Origin: Chitinophagaceae bacterium
GTDB taxonomy: Bacteria > Bacteroidota > Bacteroidia > Chitinophagales > Chitinophagaceae
DNA: 64,000 nucleotides
Reading direction: 5' to 3'
Assembly (NCBI GenBank): GCA_019747705.1
Contig: JAIEQM010000031.1
Location: 59,264 to 123,263 of the forward strand
Shown: positions 51,301 through 60,271 of the stretch, one piece after another
Layout of the letters: every line of letters begins with the position of its first letter
How positions within the stretch are numbered: position 1 is the first letter of the stretch
Translations under genes and position numbers: made by a program
The notes under the pieces: generated by a model
Database searches by the model: none
Told to the model about the DNA's origin: nothing
The model's input: the letters and a program-made list of their open reading frames with translations, nothing else

Positions 51301-51428
51301 TATAGCAGGCCGGACTTGAATGAAGACGCTTGCGGTCTGCATGCCGGCATTCATCGCCGGCACCAGCATCCTCTGCGTTTCAGGCGGAGTATCCAACTCC
51401 CGAAAGCTTTCGGGAGAATGCTGCTATA
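51301..51428 (-). tRNA. tRNA-like gene interrupted by a mobile palindrome (anticodon GAA)
   Basis: TATAGCAG pairs with CTGCTATA over 8 bp as the acceptor. GAG TTGGATA CTC is a D-arm whose 5' side is displaced by a CTCCCGAAAG/CTTTCGGGAG palindrome (51398-51417). Anticodon stem TCCGC/GCAGA has loop CTGAAAC (GAA). T-stem GCCGG/CCGGC is perfect, but 36 extra bases (51356-51321) lie between GCCGG and the TTCAAGT loop. The insert contains AAGCGTCTT-type palindrome shared with intergenic repeats. Confidence 0.6.
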
Positions 51429-51454
51429 TTTTTTTCAAAGAACTATTTTTGGAA

Positions 51455-51485
51455 AAGCGTCCCGTTGCATCTCACGGGAACGCTT
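51455..51485 (-). terminator. Stem-loop with short T-tract upstream of the tRNA array
   Basis: AAGCGTTCCCGT pairs with ACGGGACGCTT on the minus strand with one bulge, followed by TTTT. It could end a transcript entering from higher coordinates, isolating the array, or be a processed RNA structure. Confidence 0.4.
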
Positions 51486-51800
51486 ATTTCCCTCCTTGTC
51501 TGCAACTAATCTTTTATCTCAGTTGATGTGCTGCAGGATGTGTTACTTTTTCCTGCACATCGTTTTCATTTTTGTTTATTTCTTTATTTCTTTTGCTCAT
51601 CCACATCACTACAAAACGGATAAGCAAAACCACCACTAAAAACTTCATCAGTTACCTCCTTTGTTTTAACCTCACCCCCGCCTGAATGACTCAGTCGGGC
51701 AGGCTTGTTCCCTCTCCAATTGGAGAGGGAGGCCAGGCTTTTGTTTCTTACTTGTTCTTTTGTCTGAACTCATCATCAAATTGCACAATGCAGCACATAA

Positions 51801-51831
51801 AAAACCCGGTCGTTATATGCGACCGGGTTTT
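51801..51831. terminator. Bidirectional intrinsic terminator-like hairpin
   Basis: AAAACCCGGTCG and CGACCGGGTTTT form a perfect 12-bp stem around a 7-base loop, followed by CTTTT on the plus strand and preceded by A-rich sequence. No gene ends directly at it on either strand. Confidence 0.65.
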
Positions 51832-52081
51832 CTTTTCATACGTATGTGTTTACGTATGCAAACGTTCCGGTCGTTGCTGTTCATCACCAATTGAATTTGT
51901 TGCGGGCACATTACTATACACAAGTGCACACCAATCCTGTTCTGATAATGATTGCATCCTGCTCAGTTGTATAAATCGTTTATGTTGTAATTGCATTTGC
52001 AGCATTGAATTTTTTTAGATGTTAAAACAAAGTGTTTTCATGTGTGCATTATTAATGTTTCTTCATTGCCACATGTTATTC

Positions 52082-52132
52082 GACATAAAATTTTCATCGC
52101 CAATAAACATAATAGCTCGAAAATTTTATGTC
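52082..52132. repeat. Long perfect inverted repeat
   Basis: GACATAAAATTTTC (52082-52095) and GAAAATTTTATGTC (52119-52132) are exact inverted copies of 14 bases with a 23-base spacer. The AT-rich arms lack a T-tract. It may be a protein-binding site, a small mobile-element end pair or an RNA hairpin. Confidence 0.6.
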
Positions 52133-52242
52133 TCATTTCATACGTTAGCATCGGCAATATTTTTGAAGTGACTCACCCCTGCCCCCGTCCGAACCGGTCA
52201 TCCGGGCGGGCCTCTCTGCAAGCAGAGAGGGGGGAAATAAAA

Positions 52243-52267
52243 AGCCCCGACGATACTGTCGGGGGCC
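52243..52267 (-). terminator. Intrinsic terminator after the small ORF
   Basis: On the minus strand, GCCCCCGAC and GTCGGGGC form a strong stem around TATC-type loop, followed directly by TTTTTATTT. It lies 29 bases beyond the stop of the 30-residue ORF at 52296-52388, supporting a short transcript there. Confidence 0.7.
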
Positions 52268-52295
52268 GTGTTATAGCGAATTTGTTTCTTCAACC

Positions 52296-52388
52296 TTATT
52301 CAACAGCGTAACACGCCCCGCAAACAGTATAATCCACCTTGGGACTAAACCGATTCGCCAGTTCAATATGGAATTGTATGCGTGTCAT
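52296..52388 (-). CDS. Small ORF of 30 residues with a CxxC pair
   Basis: ATG 52388-52386 opens a 30-residue frame starting MTRIQFHIELANRFSP and ending DYTVCGACYAVE, then TAA. The CGAC motif could bind metal or form a disulfide. A strong terminator follows 29 bases downstream. I do not recognise a family. Being short, it could occur by chance; the terminator and the protein-like composition are the only support. Confidence 0.35.
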   Translation of the reverse strand: MTRIQFHIELANRFSPKVDYTVCGACYAVE

Positions 52389-52803
52389 TTGTTGTTTTTA
52401 ATTTTTGTTTACGAGTGCAAAGATGAATTTATTTTTTGGATAGTGCCAAATTTTTTGAAAGAAATTTTTAAAAAACATTTTCCGGCGATTTATTTTCTAA
52501 AATCACATACAGTAAAAAAGAAAAGTTTCTAAGTATGTTTCATTATTCTTTTGGCTAAACAAAAAATGTAATGGTAAACGTAATACTTTGCCAAATGATG
52601 TTTATCCCATTTTTACAAGAAATAATAGCCAATGGAAAAGGATTGAAGCCTATTATGAGTAGAATAAATGCTCTTTTTTACTCTTGTAACCTAAAACCTT
52701 CTCATTACAAATTCAGTTAACCCATTCTTTTTTGAAAATTATCAACAAGTTTTTCTAATTGCAATTCATATCAACCCAATCATTTACTTTCAACAAAAAA
52801 ATT
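52389..52803. promoter_or_regulatory. AT-rich region upstream of the helicase gene
   Basis: These 415 bases separate the small minus-strand ORF from the plus-strand helicase. They are AT-rich with several T- and A-runs. TACTTTG near 52583 is close to a -7 box but one base short. No other gene or RNA is seen. Confidence 0.35.
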
Positions 52804-55800
52804 ATGGCACAATACGGGCGTACCTGGTGGGGGCAGCAATGGCTGAAAGCATTAGACAGAATTGATTTTTCAAACAGACTCCCAAGAGGAAAAAGTTATG
52901 CCAATAAAGGCATGGTGGCTTCTATCAAAATAAATGAAAATACGATACAAGCTAAAGTGAAAGGCAGCAGGCCAAAGCCGTATGATATAACGGTGGTGGT
53001 GCCACCTTTTTTTGATGAAGAAAAAACTATTTTTCTTGATAGCATTAAAAACCATCCGCTCATACTTTCTCAGTTGCTTAACCGCCAATTGCCGCAGGAA
53101 CTTTTGGAAATTGCTGAAAAGAAAAACATAAAAATATTTCCTCAAAGCTGGCAGGATATAAAACTCAATTGTTCCTGTCCGGACTGGGCCGTTCCATGCA
53201 AACACCTTGCCGCTGTTATTTATACTATTGCCAATGAAATTGATCAAAATCCATTTTTAGTTTTTGGTTTGCACAGGTTTAATTTACTGGAGTCATTGTC
53301 TGCACATAAAATTCATTTGCAGGATATGGAAACAGAAAAAATATTTTCCATACAGGATTGTATTGCCGCAAAACAAGCACCTCACAAGATAACAGGAGAT
53401 AAAAAAGAAGTGCCGGATTTTTCTTTAGTAGAAAATCTGCTGCCCGCATTGCCATTGCTGTTTACCGCCAATCCGCTTTTTTATACAGGAGGAGATTTTA
53501 AACCGGTTATTCAAAGCCATTATAAACGGCAGGCAAAAAATGAAGCCAATTACACAACATTGTTAAAACAGCAGCATCCTGTATTGCCAAATGACGCCCG
53601 CTATTATCAATACAACATTTTGTTTGATAAAAAGGGTAATGCTGTTATCAATGCCGTTGATAATGAAAACAACCACCACCAAATAAAATTGACTGATTTG
53701 CCGGTGCTGCTTGCCAAAACAGAAAGCAAACATCTGGAAACTTACTCCCCTTCGTATGTGTTGCTTTATCGCTGTTATCGTTTCTGCAATATTCTTGCAG
53801 AGCGTGGCGCTTTCTTACCAAGATTATTTGATGCCACTGGCGATCAATTCAGGATACAATGGATACCTGCCATCATTAACAGCAGTGTAAAAAAAGTGTT
53901 TGATGATTTACTGCAATGGCTGCCGGTTGATTTGCTGCAACTGGATATTACGATTGACGGAAAGAAAAAAACAGTCAAACAAAAACCGCTGACCTCAAAA
54001 CGGGAAGAAGCATTGCTGCTGCTGTCTTCGTTATTTCTCAATCAATCAGTAACTGCTGCGTACAACAGTGTAAAGCGAAGTTCAACGTCACCTGCAAAAG
54101 ATGGATGGAAAATTGATGAACTATTTTTTGAAAACGCCTTACATGAGTTTAAAGATTTTTCTGAGAAAGAAATACCTAATACCATACAGCTTTGGCTCGG
54201 CAGATTTGCCATTAGTAAAAAAATATTTTCTCCTGTGCTGCAAGTACATGAAGCAGATGACGGGGGCATCTTTGAAGTGGAAGTGCTGATGAAGGATAAT
54301 GCTGCTGCTATGCAACCGGTGGAATCGCTGTTTGCGTTCATGAAAAGGGATTCATCAAAACAATTTGGGGCGCTTAAAGATTTGCAACTGCTTTCTCATT
54401 ACATGCCAGAGCTCAACAGCATCATTGCCAGCAGTGGCAAAGAAAAAATGAAATACCCTTCTCAAACATTTGCCGAAGTGCTCACAAGTATTTTGCCTGC
54501 CATTCGTTTATTTGGCATACAAACCTTACTTCCAAAAAGCTTACAGCAACTGCTTCGCCCGCAGGTATCATTGGGGCTGAAGCCCGGCAAAAAAAATAAA
54601 AGTTATTTATCCATTGCAGAACTCATTGATTTTGACTGGAAGGTTTCAATGGGCGAACATTTTGTGAGCCCCGAAGAATTTTTACAGCTTACCAAACAGT
54701 CATCGGGTCTTATTAAAATTCGTGACAGCTATGTGTTGATGAATCAGGAAGAAATTGAAAAAGTGATTAAAAAACTTACTGCACCTGCCGCACCCAAAGC
54801 ATTTACACTGCTGCAGGCAGCATTGAGTGGCGATTATGAAGGGGCTCCTGTGCAAATTGATAAATCATTGCAAATAAAAATTAATGAGATACTCAACACC
54901 ACCGCTGTTGCATTGCCCAAAGGAATAAAAGCAAACCTGCGGCATTATCAGGAACGTGGTTTTAGCTGGATGTATAAAAATGCACAGCTCGGTATTGGTT
55001 CTTTACTGGCAGATGATATGGGGCTGGGAAAAACATTGCAAGTAATTACCACACTGCAAAAATTTAAAGAAGAAGGGCACTTAAAAACAAAACCTGCACT
55101 GGTAATTGCACCCACTACTCTATTGAGCAACTGGAAAGCTGAGATTGAAAAATTTGCACCAGAACTCAATGCACTTGTTTTTCATGGAACAGGCCGCAAA
55201 GCAGATTTCAAAAAAACGGATGTTGTGATAACAACGTTTGGCATTAGCCGCACTGAAAATGAAAAACTCTGTAAACAAAAGTGGCACACTTTAATTATTG
55301 ATGAAGCACAAAATGTAAAAAACACTGAAACAGCACAAACAAAAGCGGTAAAGAAAATACCTGCTGATATAAAAATTGCTATGAGCGGCACACCGGTAGA
55401 AAACCGGCTGCTGGAATACTGGAGCATTTTTGACTTTGCCAACCCCGGGTATTTGGGAAACAGCAATTGGTTTAACGAAGAATATGCAAAACCAATTGAG
55501 CTTAATCAGGATAAAAAACGTTTGGAGAAGTTTAGAAAAATTACAGAGCCATTTATTATGCGGCGTGTAAAAACTGATAAAAGCATCATTAGCGATTTGC
55601 CGGATAAAATTGAAAACAACCAATACTGCACACTTAGCAAAGAACAAGCATCACTCTACAAAAGCATTACGCATGATTTGCTGCAACAAGTGGAACAGGC
55701 AGATGGCATCAACCGCCGTGGGCTTATTTTAAAACTGCTCACTATTTTAAAACAGGTTTGCAACCACCCATCTCACTATTTAAAAAACAACGGCAGCCTG

Positions 55801-56337
55801 CTCCCGGAACAATCAGGCAAAATGATGTTGTTACTACAGTTGCTTGAAACCATTTATGAAAACAATGAAAAGGTGCTTATCTTTTCGCAGTACATGGAAA
55901 TGGGCAATTTGCTACGCCAGGTAATACATGAACATTTTGGAAAAAAAGCTTTGCAACTACATGGTGGCAACAGCAGGAAAGAACGGGATGAAATGGTGCA
56001 CGCTTTTCAAAACAACCCACAGAGCGACACATTTATTTTAAGCCTGAAAGCCGGTGGCACAGGCCTCAACCTCACTGCCGGCAATCATGTGATTCACTAT
56101 GACCTTTGGTGGAACCCCGCTGTGGAAGCACAGGCAACAGACAGGGCTTTCCGTATTGGCCAGCAAAAAAATGTGATGGTACACCGCATGATAACAAAGG
56201 GCACACTGGAAGAAAAAATTGATGAGATGCTCCGCAGTAAAAAACAATTAGCTAATCTTGCAGTGGCCAATGGCGAAAAATGGATTGGCGAACTGAGTGA
56301 TAAAGAAATAAAAGCGCTGGTAACCTTAGGCGAATAA
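52804..56337 (+). CDS. SWIM zinc-finger SNF2-family helicase
   Basis: I start at ATG 52804 (MAQYGRTWWGQQWLKALDRI); a TTG at 52759 is less likely. The 1177-residue protein has an N-terminal SWIM finger (CSCPDWAVPCKHLAAVIY, about 121-138), a long middle domain, then the SNF2 motor: Walker A ADDMGLGKTLQ (about 737-747), LIIDEAQNVKN (DEAQ, about 825), SGTPVENRLLEYWSIFDF, and the C-terminal lobe with IFSQYMEMGNLL and ATDRAFRIGQ (about 1118). It probably moves along DNA or remodels nucleoprotein using ATP. Transcription or repair roles are typical. Confidence 0.92.
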   Translation: MAQYGRTWWGQQWLKALDRIDFSNRLPRGKSYANKGMVASIKINENTIQAKVKGSRPKPYDITVVVPPFFDEEKTIFLDSIKNHPLILSQLLNRQLPQELLEIAEKKNIKIFPQSWQDIKLNCSCPDWAVPCKHLAAVIYTIANEIDQNPFLVFGLHRFNLLESLSAHKIHLQDMETEKIFSIQDCIAAKQAPHKITGDKKEVPDFSLVENLLPALPLLFTANPLFYTGGDFKPVIQSHYKRQAKNEANYTTLLKQQHPVLPNDARYYQYNILFDKKGNAVINAVDNENNHHQIKLTDLPVLLAKTESKHLETYSPSYVLLYRCYRFCNILAERGAFLPRLFDATGDQFRIQWIPAIINSSVKKVFDDLLQWLPVDLLQLDITIDGKKKTVKQKPLTSKREEALLLLSSLFLNQSVTAAYNSVKRSSTSPAKDGWKIDELFFENALHEFKDFSEKEIPNTIQLWLGRFAISKKIFSPVLQVHEADDGGIFEVEVLMKDNAAAMQPVESLFAFMKRDSSKQFGALKDLQLLSHYMPELNSIIASSGKEKMKYPSQTFAEVLTSILPAIRLFGIQTLLPKSLQQLLRPQVSLGLKPGKKNKSYLSIAELIDFDWKVSMGEHFVSPEEFLQLTKQSSGLIKIRDSYVLMNQEEIEKVIKKLTAPAAPKAFTLLQAALSGDYEGAPVQIDKSLQIKINEILNTTAVALPKGIKANLRHYQERGFSWMYKNAQLGIGSLLADDMGLGKTLQVITTLQKFKEEGHLKTKPALVIAPTTLLSNWKAEIEKFAPELNALVFHGTGRKADFKKTDVVITTFGISRTENEKLCKQKWHTLIIDEAQNVKNTETAQTKAVKKIPADIKIAMSGTPVENRLLEYWSIFDFANPGYLGNSNWFNEEYAKPIELNQDKKRLEKFRKITEPFIMRRVKTDKSIISDLPDKIENNQYCTLSKEQASLYKSITHDLLQQVEQADGINRRGLILKLLTILKQVCNHPSHYLKNNGSLLPEQSGKMMLLLQLLETIYENNEKVLIFSQYMEMGNLLRQVIHEHFGKKALQLHGGNSRKERDEMVHAFQNNPQSDTFILSLKAGGTGLNLTAGNHVIHYDLWWNPAVEAQATDRAFRIGQQKNVMVHRMITKGTLEEKIDEMLRSKKQLANLAVANGEKWIGELSDKEIKALVTLGE

Positions 56338-56369
56338 TTGTTATTTCGATATTTTAATCATTTCATTCT

Positions 56370-56723
56370 ATGTATTACGAACTAAGCAAAGGTGAAAAGA
56401 AAATTGCCCGCATGCTTATTGATAAGGGGCTTGATGCCGCTTATGTAAAAGCTCTGGAAGATGCAGCAACCATTATTGAAAAATGGCGCAGCAAAAAACC
56501 GGATAACAAAGAGAGCTATCTTGAGCTTTACAAAGTTTTGGATATGCATGACAACGCAATTGCCAACAGATATAATAATCTGGGCGGTTCAAGATGGCTG
56601 GCAACAGTGGTTGATTTATTTGTTGAAAAAATAATAACCGAGGAAGATATACAAGGCTTTTCTGAAACTACCAGGAATATAATTTATGACTGGGGCGGAT
56701 TGAGGAAAAACAACAACAATTGA
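56370..56723 (+). CDS. Small hypothetical protein co-transcribed with the helicase
   Basis: The protein has 117 residues and begins 32 bases after the helicase stop. It is helical (KKIARMLIDKGLDAAYVKAL, EDAATIIEKWRSKK, YLELYKVLDMHDNAIANRY) with a conserved-looking LGGSRWLATVVDLFVEK and a polar Asn-rich end. No known motif is seen. Gene order suggests it may assist the helicase. Confidence 0.65.
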   Translation: MYYELSKGEKKIARMLIDKGLDAAYVKALEDAATIIEKWRSKKPDNKESYLELYKVLDMHDNAIANRYNNLGGSRWLATVVDLFVEKIITEEDIQGFSETTRNIIYDWGGLRKNNNN

Positions 56724-57000
56724 TTTTTTAAAGTGCAAAAAAAAAGATTGCTGCTTAACTGGCTTAAGTATTTGGCAGCAGCAGTTTATTTCGGCAAGCA
56801 ATCGTTAAATGCCTGAACTTTATACTTTTTAAAGGCTGTTTTTTACACAAACAAATGTGATAACACCGCAGGCATATCAAATCGTTGGTTTTTACTATCC
56901 CTTATATTTATACTTTTTTTAAATCAAGCATAACTAATAAGAATAATGTAAACCGAACTGTGATTTTTTATTTCTGTTTTGTTTGCACAACACGAATTTT

Positions 57001-60000
57001 TTACCAGCTTGTGTCACCAATTTCAATTTCACCATACTGGTTATCCATCATTACGTTTTGCACTGCTATTGTTTGATTGGGTTTACCAAAGTTTTTATAA
57101 ACTGTTATCCTTATAACTGAAGGTATTTTTCCGGTGTACATATATCCATTATAATAGTTTACCCAAATCTTATATTTTCCTTTTACTGCATTTTTGATGC
57201 TGTACTCCGCAATTACACCATAATTGTATTGACCGCCTGCGGTAACAACGCCACCGTGTTTGGATGGTTTTAAACCTGTTACCCATTCACCACCGCCGGG
57301 TTCATTTATTTTTAAAGACACTTCCCTGCCTGAATTTTCTTCAACAACAATTCGCAAATCATAAGAGAGTGGTTTGATGAGTGATGGGTTGATGGCAGTA
57401 AGTTGAAGCGAATCTTTATGCGCCTGGGTGATACTGTTTAACTCTGCCAGGAAGACAGATTTTATAATTGCCGGATCGTTGTAGTAATTATAATCAGCAT
57501 CAACAGTAAGTGATTGGCTAAAAACATCCACTGCTTTTTGATATTGATGTTGCCGGTAATACATCCATGCAAGATCACGGTAATACTGAAGTGATAACGG
57601 GTGCTGTTCCAGCAACTCTTCATAAATACATGCGGCCTGTGCATACTCTTCAAAGCTTTGCAGCATAAAACCAATGGCCCGTAAAAGTGCTTCGTTGTTT
57701 GGATACAACTCAGCTGCATTCATTAAAATAGTAAAGGCTTCTTTTTTGTAATTGCATTGATATAAATGCTCCGACATGTCTAAATAAAACCCTGCATTGC
57801 TTTTGTGTTCTTCTTTTAGCTGTTCAAATTTTTGCAACTTTTGTTTTAGCGGAGTTTGTTTCATCTCCTGCAGATAATCAACATCGGGCATATTTTTTAA
57901 AGTATAAGATTGATTGTAATTGTAGCCGTAATTACGTCCACGTTTTGTAGTAATGATAATGACACCATTTGCACCTGATGCTCCATAAATAGCGGTGCCA
58001 GCTGCATCACGTATAATAGATATGCTTTCAATATCATTGGGGTTAAGAATCTGATCAATATTTCCGCTGATGGGCATACCATTCAATACAAACAAGGGTT
58101 GCGCAGAAGCAGAAAAAGAAGAAGCACCTCTGATTCTGATATTGGGCGATGAACCCGGCTCACCTGTTGCACCACTCACATACACACCCGGAACCCTGCC
58201 CGCAATGATTTGCCCAATACTTGTGTTTGCCCCAAATTCAATTTGCTTTGATGAAACCATTGATACAGCATAACCCAAACTTCGCTTTGTTGAAACACCA
58301 TAACCCACTACTACTACTTCCTGCAAGGCATTACCTCCACCTGCAATACTTACTCCTGCTGCTTTACCCTGCAATTCAGTAGTATTCGTTTCAGCTGACA
58401 CTGTATTTTGTGCTGATGATGACACTTGCATATCTGCAACAGCCATTGGCTGATACCACATCAGCTTCTCTGTTTTATCCCATTGTATTACACGTTGATT
58501 GTATTGTGCAACAACAGCACGCAATTGCTCATCGGTTGTTGATTGACTCATTTGATTACGGATAGCCCTTGTATCTTTTTTTACATAACCACGTTGACGG
58601 CATTCTTCTTCCAGATCTTTGGGCGGCGCAATATTGTATTGAATATAATGATCAATAAGCTCCAGTACAATATAAGCGGTATAAGGTGTTACTATTTTTT
58701 CTGTGAGACCGAAATCAAGTATATCATTCCAGTTGTAATGCCGCATTATTTGTTCATACGTGATAAGCATGTTCAAACGGTCAATAGCAGAACGGGTGCA
58801 GGCATTTGTATAATCAAGAACTAATTGTTCTTTACCGGTGGTTATTGAACTGTTGCCGTACACAAACGTAATGGTATCTTTTGCTGCTGTGCTTGTACCA
58901 TAAATCAACAATGGTTTGCTGAGCTTTGCATTGAGCTGTGATTCAAAAATGCTTTTGCCTGATGAAAGAATATCAACCAAATAATTTACAGCAACAGATG
59001 CGTTTTGAATGGCTTTGCCAATACTTAGTTTTTGCAGTTGAATATAAGTGCCGCCGCTGCTGCCTGCAATGTTGCTGAGTGTTGCACTGTCAGTAATTGC
59101 AGAAGTGCTCACTGTAAATACAGGTTTCTTTCCTGCAATTGGTAACCGGTTGCCCAAACTGCTTTTACCATCAGAAAATAAAAACACAACATCTGATTTT
59201 ACTTTTGAAAAATTGAGTCTTGACAATCTTGTACCGCCATCATAAGTGAGGCTACGCAGATGTTCAGCCAGTTTACTCCATGAGTTATTGGACGATGTAA
59301 ATATGAGCGTATCAAGCAATTCATGATTAAATGTAATAAGTGTGAGTTGATGTACTTTATGAAAAGAGAGATACTGTTTGAGAAAAGAAATTTCTTTATC
59401 CGTATTTCGGTAAGAGCCGCTTGATGAAACATCCCAAAACACATGGGCAGTTGAAGGATGCAATTGATAAATACTGTCAACCTTTGACTGATAGCGGAGT
59501 GCAAAATAATTTTTCCCTTCAGTTTTTTTAGTGCAGTAAAACGGGTTGGCTGGCAGTTGCCATTCAAACTGTACAGGTTTATTCAAAACAACTGAAGCAA
59601 ATTGCTTGATTAACATCCAGTTGTTCTTACTGTATATAAATGGTTCATTGTTTACCAGCCCCAATGTTGATTGCGGCGCCTGTATGTTATTGTATGCAGT
59701 GATAGAGACCGAAAATTTTTCAACTGTATCATTAACGATTAACGGAAGTAAATATTCCAGCATGCCGTTTTTGTCTTTCAACGCCTGCTGAATGGTGATG
59801 GTCACTTTTCTTGATTGCCTGGCAGGAACGGGATAGATACGAAGACTGTAATTGTTATTATAATCTTTTGTAAGCAATGCCGGGTCAATACGTTTGCCTA
59901 CGATACGGTTATATGCATTGGTGGCTTTCCATTTTTCTTCGATGGAGCCATCACGGTATTTGCCGTTAAGATCAAGCTGAAAAGCAGTGATGATTTGCTC

Positions 60001-60216
60001 CGGCTGCAATTGAAACTGGAAAAGCCCTTCAATTTCAGCAATAGACTGATTGAAAAACTCCATTTCAATAAAAGTAGTAGCAGTAAATCCATCAGCAGTA
60101 ATCTGGATAGAACCGGTTTTGAGTTTCATTTGCCTGTCCCACGGACGCTGATTATTTGTTTGAGCTGTGGTTTGCAGGACTGTAAACAGTAAAACGGAGT
60201 AAATAAAGTATCGCAT
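57001..60216 (-). CDS. VIT-vWA protein with embedded SusC-type TonB plug and TPR region
   Basis: The protein has 1071 residues with a signal peptide (about 1-19). A VIT domain follows (about 30-190; EGLFQFQLQPEQIITAF), then a vWA-like domain (about 240-420) with VFWDVSSSG as a degraded DxSxS. At about 625-755 is a complete SusC-like plug: VVVVGYGVSTKRSLGYAVS, IRIRGASSFSASAQPLFVLNG and IIRDAAGTAIYGASGANGVI. TPR-like repeats (about 780-930) and a beta-rich end follow. No TonB beta-barrel is present. It is probably exported and bound to outer-membrane partners. Confidence 0.85.
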   Translation of the reverse strand: MRYFIYSVLLFTVLQTTAQTNNQRPWDRQMKLKTGSIQITADGFTATTFIEMEFFNQSIAEIEGLFQFQLQPEQIITAFQLDLNGKYRDGSIEEKWKATNAYNRIVGKRIDPALLTKDYNNNYSLRIYPVPARQSRKVTITIQQALKDKNGMLEYLLPLIVNDTVEKFSVSITAYNNIQAPQSTLGLVNNEPFIYSKNNWMLIKQFASVVLNKPVQFEWQLPANPFYCTKKTEGKNYFALRYQSKVDSIYQLHPSTAHVFWDVSSSGSYRNTDKEISFLKQYLSFHKVHQLTLITFNHELLDTLIFTSSNNSWSKLAEHLRSLTYDGGTRLSRLNFSKVKSDVVFLFSDGKSSLGNRLPIAGKKPVFTVSTSAITDSATLSNIAGSSGGTYIQLQKLSIGKAIQNASVAVNYLVDILSSGKSIFESQLNAKLSKPLLIYGTSTAAKDTITFVYGNSSITTGKEQLVLDYTNACTRSAIDRLNMLITYEQIMRHYNWNDILDFGLTEKIVTPYTAYIVLELIDHYIQYNIAPPKDLEEECRQRGYVKKDTRAIRNQMSQSTTDEQLRAVVAQYNQRVIQWDKTEKLMWYQPMAVADMQVSSSAQNTVSAETNTTELQGKAAGVSIAGGGNALQEVVVVGYGVSTKRSLGYAVSMVSSKQIEFGANTSIGQIIAGRVPGVYVSGATGEPGSSPNIRIRGASSFSASAQPLFVLNGMPISGNIDQILNPNDIESISIIRDAAGTAIYGASGANGVIIITTKRGRNYGYNYNQSYTLKNMPDVDYLQEMKQTPLKQKLQKFEQLKEEHKSNAGFYLDMSEHLYQCNYKKEAFTILMNAAELYPNNEALLRAIGFMLQSFEEYAQAACIYEELLEQHPLSLQYYRDLAWMYYRQHQYQKAVDVFSQSLTVDADYNYYNDPAIIKSVFLAELNSITQAHKDSLQLTAINPSLIKPLSYDLRIVVEENSGREVSLKINEPGGGEWVTGLKPSKHGGVVTAGGQYNYGVIAEYSIKNAVKGKYKIWVNYYNGYMYTGKIPSVIRITVYKNFGKPNQTIAVQNVMMDNQYGEIEIGDTSW

Positions 60217-60271
60217 AAGCTGTGGTTTAACTTCTTATGGATGCTCAATTAAAGCTGATTACATAAACAAC

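Larger units (their letters stand above)
51429..52295. other. Hairpin-rich spacer upstream of the tRNA array
   Basis: No convincing protein frame is seen in these 867 bases. They contain a stem-loop at 51455-51485, a G/C-rich dispersed repeat near 51665-51735, a terminator-like hairpin at 51801-51831, a long inverted repeat at 52082-52132, a CTCTCTGC/GCAGAGAG palindrome at 52212-52229 and a terminator at 52243-52267. A promoter for the tRNA array should lie here but no TAnnTTTG box was found at a useful place. Confidence 0.5.

Noticed and set aside
49674..51428. Prophage-borne tRNA cluster
   Set aside because: No phage structural, integrase or lysis gene is present within the window around the array.
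51295..51639. Plus-strand ORF of 114 residues over the last tRNA-like gene
   Set aside because: It runs through tRNA arms and palindromes; composition is not protein-like.
53844..54341. Minus-strand ORFs inside the helicase gene
   Set aside because: They lie within the strongly supported SNF2 frame and are rich in Ser and Cys from antisense reading.
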